From NCBI RefSeq assembly GCF_030530965.1, contig NZ_JAUMTY010000004.1, positions 19,801-83,800 of the forward strand: 64,000 nt of DNA. The letters run 5' to 3'. The DNA is from Corynebacterium sp. Its GTDB lineage: Bacteria; Actinomycetota; Actinomycetes; Mycobacteriales; Mycobacteriaceae. Below are positions 27,801 through 35,542 of this stretch, piece after piece (within the stretch, counting starts at the first letter, position 1; each line of letters starts with the position of its first letter). The notes beneath the pieces were generated by a model, which was given only the letters and a program-made list of their open reading frames with translations, made no database searches and was not told where the DNA came from. Position numbers and translations under genes: made by a program.

Positions 27801-28495
27801 GAGCCGCCTACACGAGCCACACCGATGTTCCCCTCGGGTTGGAGTTGACGACCTCGGAAATGATGCTAGCGTCAGTTGACCCCGAAGCATTTGCGCGTCG
27901 TCGTGCTCGGCCGGTGCCCTTCAAACCCAACCCATACGCCAAGAGAGGCACGGCATTTCATAACTGGTTGGAGGCAGAGCTGGGCGGTGCATCTGCGCTC
28001 ATCGACGATGATGAATTGCTAGGAGCAATGGAGGATAGCGACGACGATATTCCTATCTCTCAGCCCGAACTCGATCGCCTCAAAAAAGCATTTATGAAGT
28101 CACCATGGGCTGGGAAAACAGCGTGGGACGTTGAACGCCCATTCACCCTGAACCTGGGAGGCTACTTCATTCGTGGCCGCATGGATGCCATCTTCAAGAG
28201 CGAGAAGAATGGCACACCAGAATGGTTCATCGTCGACTGGAAGACCGGTAAGAAACCTACTGGTCAAGATATGAAAAGAGCAGAGATCCAACTCGCGATG
28301 TATAAAGAAGCCCTGCGCCGACAGTTAGCTGACACAGGCATACCGAACGCCACTATCAGGGCAGCTTTTCACTACGTCAGGCTCAACGAGACCTACGAAC
28401 CCACTGACTTACCATCCCCGGACGAACTCGCTCAGAGTGTCCTTTCTACACTGGACGACTCAGATAATGAACAATCTGGCGATAGTATGCAGTGA
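24815..28495 (+). CDS. adnB: AdnB: UvrD-like helicase/RecB-like nuclease subunit
   Basis: The 1226-aa partner of AdnA has a canonical motor: VAGAGAGKTETMAAR (Walker A), LTFTRKAAGELNAR, FLDEYQDTNHAQ (motif II), AVGDPMQSIYGFRGA (motif III), TVHSAKGLEWDVVAVPF (motif V region) and VAITRSARRLL. The C-terminal RecB-like nuclease shows RGTAFHNWLEAEL, FIRGRMDAIF, FIVDWKTGKKP and AEIQLAMYKEALRR, with the catalytic Asp, Asp-x-Lys and Gln-x3-Tyr in place. The ATG at 24815 (MSHILDG) is preferred to a TTG at 24788. A lysine-rich insertion (SGSKQKKGKKKGN) interrupts the second motor lobe. It is followed by the potassium channel gene after 130 nt, as in mycobacteria. Confidence 0.9.
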   Translation: MSHILDGIVFHAKDIAEALHRPAPTREQTAVIEADLEPQLIVAGAGAGKTETMAARAVFLVANGWVSTDQILGLTFTRKAAGELNARIRHRLTQLAASDLIQSLPPNDQRRKNMQDIQQTVVTYDSFMQKVVHEFGLLLPIEPAAQVADGPEQWLTANRVISDIGYKDEIDDCSFSQAQSTARQYMLELSEAMDNHLATPQQVIGESRAFIDNVVNAEGVISTRGANRGRLKSDVSKLCTPHEDRLMLLKYQQEFYKRLSDKLLMTYGQITAKATQLVRKYPEIGRELRTRYRAIFLDEYQDTNHAQHAFLSSLFGSQSDLADTGSIDKPVGVTAVGDPMQSIYGFRGASPGNLYQFLDDFPRYQGGVLVPCEKRALSQSFRNPDEVLELANAVSHDALSGGEGCGFDAVEADSSALVPTLSSGKKGSAGVVSVKWALDERDEVEWVADVFEQEYRSAMQNKSQGEPTKPFTGAILVRKNDHITPFAEALMRRGIPVGMSPDSLYDIPEVREVLSVLRVVVDPSDDEATLEVLSSPRWRMGTRDIKALSNRAKDLARGSDNQSGSRKSKHKEIDSIEVFEEKANELELPGDGTEVSLADAIADLGISSGQGNESAFSDEGRMRVQALSAELRWLRRQSMTVPLPDLLAQIESTLSIRTEVLARQDPSEDGAAGTIHLDRLRDVAEDFTARGGSTQEFLEYLRAADEAPGTTIEAGEVSVHSDQVQILTVHSAKGLEWDVVAVPFCDDSTYNSPDLSSGSKQKKGKKKGNWTGTWLRSSKILPSALRGDPRSPANPLGFPVFKDTELATWKDIQSAEKEYKKEIESVDIRDSDFLFYVAITRSARRLLVSGHSVNPASKNYLQKSHRFLQVQNIVAGKLGIDVNARFEELQATHADEPLRITANSGGEHPTWSIDLTEPPLETASDEPQSEAPIWPSDPLGERRESVDKAAELVRAAMEDLKAESADPGKGYTPQADPGTLSATWENETTALIEEARAAYTSHTDVPLGLELTTSEMMLASVDPEAFARRRARPVPFKPNPYAKRGTAFHNWLEAELGGASALIDDDELLGAMEDSDDDIPISQPELDRLKKAFMKSPWAGKTAWDVERPFTLNLGGYFIRGRMDAIFKSEKNGTPEWFIVDWKTGKKPTGQDMKRAEIQLAMYKEALRRQLADTGIPNATIRAAFHYVRLNETYEPTDLPSPDELAQSVLSTLDDSDNEQSGDSMQ

Positions 28496-28625
28496 GTAAC
28501 CGTGTGAACGTGCGACGTAATGGGGGAGGACAGTTTGCACCTGCCCCTGAAATTAGCCACGTTCCAAGCCAGCACAACGACCACCAGCGAGTAAGGAGAA
28601 CGAAACGCCATGCGGGTGATGCATA

Positions 28626-29768
28626 ATGCGTGAGCGCTTCAAAGTGCGCGGGGACCAGGCACCCCTCAACAATTTGCCCGTGCATGCGCTGGTCAACATC
28701 GTCCGAATCCCCTCGCAAGCACCGCTGAGCCCGTGGTGGTTGATCGTCCGCCGATTCTTCTACGCCCTGGTCCTGCTCCTTGTGGCGTCGGTCATTTGTT
28801 GGTTGGACAAAGACGGGTACTCAGAGCACCTGACCTTCATCGATGCGCTGTACTATTCCACTGTTTCGTTGACGACAACAGGGTATGGCGACATCACGCC
28901 CGTCACAGAAAACGCGCGCATTGTCAACATCCTCGTTATCACACCAATGCGTATCGTATTCCTGGTCTTATTGGTCGGTACGACGCTGTCCGTCTTGACC
29001 GAAGCATCCCGTCGAGCATTACAAATCCAAAGGTGGAGGAGACAATTGCGCAACCATACCGTCGTCGTCGGCTACGGCACCAAAGGCCGATCCGCCGTCT
29101 CTGCCCTCGTTGAGGACGGGGTCCCCCCGAACCAGATCGTCGTCGTCGATACCGACAAAGACTCCTTGGCCGCTGCCGAAAACAGAGGCCTCGTGACGGT
29201 CAACGGGTCCGCCACCAAAGCCGACGTCCTCCGCCTGGCGGGTGTGTCGCGGGCCCGGTCCGTGGTTGTCGCACCCAACATGGACGACACCGCCGTCCTC
29301 GTCACGCTATCGGTCCGCGAAATTGCCCCCTCCGCCACCATCGTGGCTAGCGTTCGAGAATCGGAAAACGTCCACTTGGTGCGGCAATCGGGCGCAGACT
29401 CAGTCGTCATTTCCTCCGAAACCGCGGGCCGAATGTTGGGCCTGGCCACCATGACCCCCTCCGTTGTGGAAATGATGGAAGACCTGCTCAGCCCCGACGA
29501 AGGATTCTCCATCGCCGAACGCGTCGTACGAGACGACGAAGTCGGCGGCCATCCCAGGAACCTCTCCGACATCGTGCTCGGCGTGGTGCGGTCCGGCGAG
29601 CTGTACCGCATCGATTCCCCCGAAGCCAACGTCGTCGAACAGGGCGACCGGCTGCTCTACGTGCGGCGCGTGTACCCCGCCGAAGGCAGCGACGGGCAGG
29701 GAAATACCCCGCGCAACCCCAGTGCGAAAAATGTGAAACCGCGCAAGTCCGGGGCGGAAAAGAAATAA
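28626..29768 (+). CDS. Potassium channel with RCK (TrkA-N) domain
   Basis: The 380-aa protein has two transmembrane helices (FFYALVLLLVASVICWL and VFLVLLVGTTLSVLT) around a pore loop with the K+ filter TTTGYGD. A cytoplasmic RCK domain follows, with the Rossmann signature VVVGYGTKGRSAVSAL, a ligand Asp at VVVDTD, and a TrkA-C-like end (YRIDSPEANVVEQGDRLLYV). It is an MthK/Kch-like gated channel that assembles as a tetramer. The Lys/Arg-rich tail is short. It corresponds in position to Rv3200c. It ends 40 nt before uvrD2; nudC and mrx1, usual between them in mycobacteria, are absent. Confidence 0.9.
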   Translation: MRERFKVRGDQAPLNNLPVHALVNIVRIPSQAPLSPWWLIVRRFFYALVLLLVASVICWLDKDGYSEHLTFIDALYYSTVSLTTTGYGDITPVTENARIVNILVITPMRIVFLVLLVGTTLSVLTEASRRALQIQRWRRQLRNHTVVVGYGTKGRSAVSALVEDGVPPNQIVVVDTDKDSLAAAENRGLVTVNGSATKADVLRLAGVSRARSVVVAPNMDDTAVLVTLSVREIAPSATIVASVRESENVHLVRQSGADSVVISSETAGRMLGLATMTPSVVEMMEDLLSPDEGFSIAERVVRDDEVGGHPRNLSDIVLGVVRSGELYRIDSPEANVVEQGDRLLYVRRVYPAEGSDGQGNTPRNPSAKNVKPRKSGAEKK

Positions 29769-29808
29769 CAGGATCCTACGACGATGGCCAACCATGGGAA
29801 GGAGAAGG

Positions 29809-31926
29809 ATGGCCTCTTTTCGTGGCCCCCGCGGTGGGGCAGGGAATCGCCTTAACCTCTCACTCGAGGAACTCGATTCCGACCAATACGAAGCGGCAAC
29901 AGCCCCACGAGGCCCCCTCGCCATCATCGCCGGAGCAGGGACGGGCAAAACGCGCACGATCACCCATCGCATTGCCTACCTGATCAACCAAGGGTTTGTT
30001 ACTCCACAACAAGTTCACGCCGTCACCTTCACCACCAAAGCCGCCGAAGAAATGAGAGAGCGCCTCCGCATCATGGGGGCAGGCGCAGTCCAAGCACGAA
30101 CATTCCACGCCGCAGCCCGCAAACAGCTCTCCTACTTCTGGCCACGAATAGCCGGCGACCTGCCGTGGCGAATCCTTGACGACAAATTCCGCATGGTGTC
30201 CAGGGCGCTCCGCCACACCGGAATCAAAGCCGGGAAAGACACCATCCGCGACGTCATCGGCGAAATCGAATGGTCCAAAGCCAGGCTGATCTCCGCCGCC
30301 GACTACGAAAAACGCGTCGAACAACTCCACCGCGAACCCCCCATTTCGGCAGACAAAGTTGCCGACGCATACCGCGTCTACGAAGACATCAAAGCGACAC
30401 CCGACGGTGTCTTTCTCGATTTCGACGACCTCCTGCTCTACGTCGCCGGCGCCATGGAAAACCTGCCGGAAGTCGCAGAAGAATTCCGCGCACGCTACCG
30501 AAGCTTCGTGGTCGACGAGTTCCAGGACGTCACGCCCCTGCAACAACGCGTGTTAGACGGGTGGTTAGGAGACCGCGACGATATCACCGTCGTCGGAGAC
30601 GCAAACCAAACGATCTACTCGTTCACTGGTGCGGATCCGTCGTTCCTCCTTCGGTTCCCTCGACGCTTCGAGAACGCCACCGTCGTCCGGTTGCAGCGCG
30701 ATTACCGCTCCACGCCGCAAGTCGTCGGGCTGGCTAATAAAGTCATTTCCCAGTCACGCGACGAGGTGTCGACGGCTGACTTCACGCTCGAAGGGCAGCG
30801 CCCCGCCGGCCCGGAACCAGTATTCGAAGAATTCGACGACGAATCCCTGGAAGCCGCCGTCGTGGCGCGCAGGATTCGGCGGCTCATCGATTCCGGTGTT
30901 CCGCCGTCGGAAATAGCGATACTGTTCCGCCTCAATGCGCAGTCGGAGAAGTTTGAGCACGCCCTGGACGAGGCCAACATTCCGCACCATGTCCGCGGGG
31001 GAAAGAGCTTCTTTGACCGCGCTGAGATCACTGGGTCGTTGGCGGCATTAGAGCGGCTGGCCAGTGCACAGATGGAGTCGGGGACCATCCACACCGGCGA
31101 CGAGCTTATTTCTGACATCAAGGCCGTCTTGGCTCGGCAGGGATTGTCCACGCGAGCCCCGGCGGGCGAACGAGCACGTGAGAGGTGGGAATCGTTATCC
31201 TCCCTCTACCACCTGATTGTGGATATCGTTCACGCCTCGCCCGGCGCGGATATGCCCGCCGTGATGAGCATCCTCCGCGAACGTGCCCAATCGAACCGGC
31301 CCCCAGCAGGGGCAGAAGGCGTCACCTTGGCGACGATTCACGCCGCCAAAGGCCTGGAATGGGACGCCGTCTTTGTCGTTGGCCTCGTGGAGGGAACACT
31401 GCCCATTCGACAAGCTATCGCGCTGGGTTCGTCGGCGATCGAAGAAGAACGTCGGCTGCTGTACGTGGCGGTGACCCGTGCGCGTGAGCATCTGCAACTG
31501 AGCTGGTCACTGGCCCGCGAGTCCGGGGGTCGGGCGTCCCGGAAACGCACGCGGTTCCTCGACGGCATCGCGCCGACGTCGAAGAGTACGGCTGACCGCC
31601 CGCGGAAAGGAAAGCGCAGCTCACGGCTGTGTTCGGAGTGTGGGGCCACGTTACAAACCCCGGCCGAGAAGGTGATGGGGCATTGCGCCAAATGTGGCGG
31701 TGACGTTGATGCCGAGCTGGTTGACGCTCTGCAGCGCTGGAGGTCGCGGCGGGCGCACCAGCAGGGAACACCCAGCTACACGGTGTTTAGCAACGCCACC
31801 ATGATGGCCATTGCTGAGCAGCAACCATCCACCGCGGAAGAACTCCTGGACATCAGCGGTATTGGCCCCGCGAAACTGGAACTCTACGGGGACGATATTC
31901 TCCGCATCGTTGCTGAATCAACGTAA
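29809..31926 (+). CDS. uvrD2: ATP-dependent DNA helicase UvrD2
   Basis: This 705-aa SF1 helicase has the motifs GAGTGKTRTITHRIAYL (Walker A), FTTKAAEEM, VDEFQDVTPLQQRV, GDANQTIYSFTGA, TIHAAKGLEWDAVFV and YVAVTRAREHL. The C-terminus is diagnostic for UvrD2: a tetracysteine knuckle (CSECG ... CAKCGG) followed by an HRDC domain (YTVFSNATMMAIAEQQPSTA, then LLDISGIGPAKLELYG). It translocates 3' to 5' and acts in DNA repair; it is essential in mycobacteria. GGGAAGGAGAAGG immediately upstream makes the ATG at 29809 the likely start rather than 29794. Confidence 0.94.
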   Translation: MASFRGPRGGAGNRLNLSLEELDSDQYEAATAPRGPLAIIAGAGTGKTRTITHRIAYLINQGFVTPQQVHAVTFTTKAAEEMRERLRIMGAGAVQARTFHAAARKQLSYFWPRIAGDLPWRILDDKFRMVSRALRHTGIKAGKDTIRDVIGEIEWSKARLISAADYEKRVEQLHREPPISADKVADAYRVYEDIKATPDGVFLDFDDLLLYVAGAMENLPEVAEEFRARYRSFVVDEFQDVTPLQQRVLDGWLGDRDDITVVGDANQTIYSFTGADPSFLLRFPRRFENATVVRLQRDYRSTPQVVGLANKVISQSRDEVSTADFTLEGQRPAGPEPVFEEFDDESLEAAVVARRIRRLIDSGVPPSEIAILFRLNAQSEKFEHALDEANIPHHVRGGKSFFDRAEITGSLAALERLASAQMESGTIHTGDELISDIKAVLARQGLSTRAPAGERARERWESLSSLYHLIVDIVHASPGADMPAVMSILRERAQSNRPPAGAEGVTLATIHAAKGLEWDAVFVVGLVEGTLPIRQAIALGSSAIEEERRLLYVAVTRAREHLQLSWSLARESGGRASRKRTRFLDGIAPTSKSTADRPRKGKRSSRLCSECGATLQTPAEKVMGHCAKCGGDVDAELVDALQRWRSRRAHQQGTPSYTVFSNATMMAIAEQQPSTAEELLDISGIGPAKLELYGDDILRIVAEST

Positions 31927-31978
31927 GGCGGAGGATCGGCGTAACCAGCCGGTCGCAATGTCAGTTTCACTGCGCTTG

Positions 31979-32926
31979 TTATTGCCACCGCGGACCGATA
32001 ATGCCACACACAGGGCAATGAGGGTCCCTGGCAATCGGCGACCTCACGACCTCCATTGTCCGAGGATTCATACTTACCGACGCGCCCACCGTCGGCGGGG
32101 CCGGGAGAGACGGAACAGCAAGCCAGTCGTTAAACGCCGACCATTGCGCCGCGATGATCCCGCGGGCGACAGTGACCATCTCATGCGTGAGCGTCAGTGT
32201 GTCAGTACGGCGGCCAGAGATCGCCTCGTCGACCAGGTCAGGAGATACCGTCACCATATGCATGCACAGTGGGCACCCGGTGACATCACCCGCTGGATGC
32301 GCAGGCGACCCGGTCATAGCAGGGCCGATCCTGAGCGCACCATCGCGAACGGTTACGAATAAATACGGCTCATTGACGGCGGCGAGCAGGCCAGGGGAGG
32401 GCGTTGCCACCGCAACGATGCTCGCCCAAGGGGCACTGCGTTCCGAGTTCCCTGGCTCGGACGGCTCATCCGGCTTAGGCAAGCCGGGCGAGCCCATGTG
32501 GGACGCCAGAATCCCGTCGGAAGTTTCAACAATAATGGGCGAAAGCACGGACTGACCAGGAAATATATCGCCAAGAACATGAGACAATGGCTCCACGGCA
32601 ATGATCCTGTGCGGGGGAGTGAGGCTCGTTCTGCTTTGCCCGGGCCGGACACTCCCGGCGACAAGCAAAGGAGTGCGCAAAAGTTCGTCGATAAGTGTGA
32701 GCGCGAAAGATCGGGATACCGCCTGCTCGATTCTGCTGATTATTGCTGAGGTTGGCTGTGGGGATGAACAAGTGAGGAGTGCTCGGGCGACGCGCTGGGC
32801 GGTGGGTCGGTCGGCCATAGGAATCACGACCGAGGTGGAGGTGTCCGCACCGATGCGCAGCCACCCGTCAGGGCGAACAAACACGCGGGTTCCGGATGAT
32901 AAACAGATAGTGTGTGGCCACCTCAC
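31979..32926 (-). CDS. Orphan Cys-rich protein resembling TOMM cyclodehydratase/ThiF-like subunits
   Basis: The 315-aa product has an N-terminal region with strands like TRVFVRPDGWLRIG and a helix-rich part after it. A C-terminal half carries two CxxC pairs, GCPLC and HCPVCG, separated by about 75 residues, which probably bind one Zn. This arrangement resembles the E1/ThiF-like precursor-binding subunits of azole-forming (TOMM) cyclodehydratases, but no ATP-binding motif, YcaO partner or precursor peptide is seen nearby. It may be the counterpart of Rv3196, judged from position after uvrD2. The GTG start has GAGGGGGA 5-6 nt upstream. The functional assignment is tentative. Confidence 0.6.
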   Translation of the reverse strand: MRWPHTICLSSGTRVFVRPDGWLRIGADTSTSVVIPMADRPTAQRVARALLTCSSPQPTSAIISRIEQAVSRSFALTLIDELLRTPLLVAGSVRPGQSRTSLTPPHRIIAVEPLSHVLGDIFPGQSVLSPIIVETSDGILASHMGSPGLPKPDEPSEPGNSERSAPWASIVAVATPSPGLLAAVNEPYLFVTVRDGALRIGPAMTGSPAHPAGDVTGCPLCMHMVTVSPDLVDEAISGRRTDTLTLTHEMVTVARGIIAAQWSAFNDWLAVPSLPAPPTVGASVSMNPRTMEVVRSPIARDPHCPVCGIIGPRWQ

Positions 32927-33030
32927 GGTGCTCCCCCTCGGCTTGTGAACTATTCATTCGTGTGAATTCCCCCGGCTGCGCTCCAGCACAGCGCTATGTG
33001 TAGTGTACCGGCAGCCCTCCGACCACACTG

Positions 33031-33036
33031 TAGAGT
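33031..33036 (+). promoter_or_regulatory. -10 box TAGAGT, leaderless start
   Basis: TAGAGT ends 6 nt before the ATG at 33043, with no Shine-Dalgarno sequence between. Confidence 0.5.
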
Positions 33037-33042
33037 GAAACT

Positions 33043-33597
33043 ATGCCCCACAGAGTCAAGCGAGACGTCGCTGCGGTCGTGGAGGACTTTGCGCCAGAGG
33101 TGGAAATTCGCCTGTCGTCGCGGAGGAAGAAAACATTGTCCGCCCGCCGTGAGTCCGGCCGGATCGTCGTCATGGCACCGGCGCGGATGTCGGCTGCATC
33201 GTTGCGTGATTCTGTGGAGTCGCTCGTCCGCCGGGTGGAGAAGAAGTCCTCCGTCGCGGATAAGTCGGATGAGGATCTGTACCGCCGGGCCCGTCGTTTG
33301 AATGCGAAGTATTTGGAGAACCGCGCGGAGTGGACGGATATCCGGTGGGTGACCAATATGGAGCGCCGCTGGGCGTCATGTTCCACGGATACGGGGCGGA
33401 TTCGGATTAGTCATTATCTGAAGGACGTTCCCGATTACGTCCTTGACCAGGTTATTGTTCACGAGCTGGTGCACACGTTCATTCCGAACCATTCGGCGGA
33501 GTTCTGGGCGTGGGCGCATCGCGTGGATTATTGGGAGCGTGCCGACGGCTACTTGGAGGCTTACCAGCGGTGGGGCCGTGGAGCCGGTCAGTCTTAG
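33043..33597 (+). CDS. YgjP-type (DUF45) M48-like metallopeptidase
   Basis: The 184-aa protein has the YgjP pattern: a basic N-terminal beta part (VEIRLSSRRKKTLSARRESG), WVTNMERRWASCSTDTGRIRIS, and the zinc motif VIVHELVHTFIPNHSAEFW, with HExxH near residue 144 and a downstream His/Phe-Trp helix. Members of this family are annotated as metal-dependent hydrolases, with peptidase or nucleotide-processing activity depending on the member. There is no signal peptide, so it is cytosolic. It is divergent from the Cys-rich gene and appears to be leaderless. Confidence 0.87.
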   Translation: MPHRVKRDVAAVVEDFAPEVEIRLSSRRKKTLSARRESGRIVVMAPARMSAASLRDSVESLVRRVEKKSSVADKSDEDLYRRARRLNAKYLENRAEWTDIRWVTNMERRWASCSTDTGRIRISHYLKDVPDYVLDQVIVHELVHTFIPNHSAEFWAWAHRVDYWERADGYLEAYQRWGRGAGQS

Positions 33598-33610
33598 TAC
33601 CAGCCCTAGT

Positions 33611-33650
33611 ATTACCGACGACGGTCCGCGCCGTTTTATTACCGACGACG
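33611..33650 (+). repeat. 13-bp direct repeat between convergent genes
   Basis: ATTACCGACGACG occurs at 33611-33623 and 33638-33650, just after the YgjP gene stop and before the end of the convergent bluB-cobT gene. There is no obvious hairpin. Confidence 0.6.
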
Positions 33651-33688
33651 TCCCACGCCTAGTTATCCGCGCCCGGTTGAACGTCGAC

Positions 33689-35494
33689 CTAAGCTGTGCG
33701 TCCGGTGTGGCGTCGGGCACTAAGCCCCGTCATGATCATTTGTGTGGCCAGAATAGCGCCGACACCTTCACCGCATCGGAACCGAAGAGCGAGCAGAGGC
33801 TCCAACCCCAAGTGCGTAATGACGGTGCGATGCGCGATCTCGCGGCTCACATGGCCCGCGACCAGGTGTGATTGAACCGCGGGATTAATCTGCACCGCAG
33901 CCAACGCGGCCACAGAAATGGCGAGTCCATCGAGGACGACGACATGGTGATTATCCAATGCACCCAAGCACAGCCCGGTCGTGACCGCGAACTCGGGCCC
34001 ACCGAACTCGGCAAGAGCATCAATGGGAGAGGATGGGTGAACGCGTGACAGGGCCTGCCGGGCCACCTCACGTTTCCGATCCATCATGGCGGTATCGGAG
34101 TGGGCACCAATACCGACGGCATCCTCCACATCAAGCCCGGTGAAATGCGCTGCCAAAATGGAGGCGGGAGTGGTGTTGCCGATCCCAACCTCGCCGACCG
34201 CAAACAACGTCGGTTCAGTGAATTCGCCGGCGAGTTTCCATCCATAGTCAATCAACGCGCGGGTATCCGCGAGGGATAAGGCCGGAGTCGTAGCGATATC
34301 CCCGCGATCATCATGAGCGTGGACATAACGAATAGCGTGGGCAGAATCGTCGCGGTCCTCGCGAGCCTTACGGTCACTTTGGCCCTCACGCCCCGAATCA
34401 CCGTCAGCCCCCGCGTCGATAAGAAGTGACGGTATTCCCGCCCCCGCGGCCGTCGTCACACCGAGGCTCTCACCGACCACTGACGCATCCATAATTTCCC
34501 GCGTGACGGACGGCGAAAACGACGAGACCCCATGTTCTGTCACGGGATGGTCAGCCCCAATAAGAATGTGCTGAGCCGTGTGAATATCACCAACCGCGGC
34601 GACTTTATCCATAGTTGTATCCAGGATCCCCAGCGAACCGGGCGGAGTCAGCAGCTGGTCGGAAGAATCGTGAGCTGCGACAACATGAGCCTGGTCCGGC
34701 ATGTGACCATCACCGGGAGTCGCGATCGCGTTCGCCGGCGACGCAGCCCCCTCACGCCAGCCATTCCGCATAATGAGGTTCTCAACGGGAAGTTTCTTGG
34801 ACCACGCACGCCGCTCGAGCCCAGGCGAAGGCGGGCGCTCGTCGGGCCACCCCAAGCACATCCACCCCAGCGTTTCAACGCCCTCGGGCAGATGCAGCAG
34901 TTCGGCCAGGTCATCGGGGCGGAATAACGTCACCCACCCCATACCGAGCCCGTAGGCCCGCGCCGTCAGCCACATGTTCTCGATGGCCGTCGCACAACTC
35001 CACAGGTCGGTATCAATAAAAGTGTTACGCCCCAAAACCCCGGAGGCAGGGGTCCGTCGATCACAGGCCACCACAATTCCCAGCGGTGCTTCCTTAATCC
35101 CGTCGAGTTGCAGGTCAAGCAGCCGCTGTTTTCTATCGGGTGTCAGCAGTTCGGCTTGTTTGAGCTTTTCGACGTCAGCCAGCATGGCTGCTTTATCCCG
35201 CAGAGCTGGATCATCGACGATGATGAACCGCCACGGCTGGCTATGCCCAACGCTAGGTGCAGCGTGACCAGCGTCGATGATAGTTCGCACAAGATGCTCA
35301 GGCACCCGTTCAGGGCGGTAGCGACGTATATCGCGCCGGGCCCCGATCACGCGATCCAATGCAGCACGCACGTCGTCTGGCAACGCCCATCCGTCGGGCT
35401 TTTCAGCGCGCTCGGCGGCTGAGGTTGTATCGCCTATGACGGGTGTTGGGCGTTCCCATCGACGGTCCGTATTCATGTGCTGCGTGTCTTCCAC
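33689..35494 (-). CDS. BluB-CobT fusion: 5,6-dimethylbenzimidazole synthase / NaMN:DMB phosphoribosyltransferase
   Basis: The 601-aa protein joins two steps of lower-ligand activation in cobamide synthesis. Residues ~35-250 are a flavin-destructase BluB domain (RRDIRRYRPERVP, GHAAPSVGHSQPWRFI, CATAIENMWLTARAYGLGMGWVTLF). Residues ~280-600 are CobT (LTPPGSLGILD, FSPSVTREIM, GEVGIGNTTPASILAAHF, VVLDGLAISVAALAA, LGLEPLLALRFRCGEGVGAI), which transfers phosphoribose from nicotinate mononucleotide to DMB. Between and within them are hydrophilic insertions such as GADGDSGREGQSDRKARED. Fusion would pass DMB from one site to the other. The GTG at 35494 or ATG at 35476 may start it. No cobalamin riboswitch is visible upstream. 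Confidence 0.9.
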   Translation of the reverse strand: MEDTQHMNTDRRWERPTPVIGDTTSAAERAEKPDGWALPDDVRAALDRVIGARRDIRRYRPERVPEHLVRTIIDAGHAAPSVGHSQPWRFIIVDDPALRDKAAMLADVEKLKQAELLTPDRKQRLLDLQLDGIKEAPLGIVVACDRRTPASGVLGRNTFIDTDLWSCATAIENMWLTARAYGLGMGWVTLFRPDDLAELLHLPEGVETLGWMCLGWPDERPPSPGLERRAWSKKLPVENLIMRNGWREGAASPANAIATPGDGHMPDQAHVVAAHDSSDQLLTPPGSLGILDTTMDKVAAVGDIHTAQHILIGADHPVTEHGVSSFSPSVTREIMDASVVGESLGVTTAAGAGIPSLLIDAGADGDSGREGQSDRKAREDRDDSAHAIRYVHAHDDRGDIATTPALSLADTRALIDYGWKLAGEFTEPTLFAVGEVGIGNTTPASILAAHFTGLDVEDAVGIGAHSDTAMMDRKREVARQALSRVHPSSPIDALAEFGGPEFAVTTGLCLGALDNHHVVVLDGLAISVAALAAVQINPAVQSHLVAGHVSREIAHRTVITHLGLEPLLALRFRCGEGVGAILATQMIMTGLSARRHTGRTA

Positions 35495-35542
35495 TGTGAA
35501 TGTCTAGTGCGAATAATCAGTGCGTATATCTAGTGCGAGTGA

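Noticed and set aside
21193..31926. Defence island centred on AdnA/AdnB helicase-nucleases
   Set aside because: adnAB-K+ channel-uvrD2 is the ordinary core gene order of Actinobacteria with DNA repair function; no restriction or other defence genes adjoin.
35495..35542. Cobalamin riboswitch upstream of bluB-cobT
   Set aside because: The next minus-strand gene upstream ends only ~50 nt away (35543), leaving no room for a ~200-nt B12 element, and no B12-box pattern is seen.
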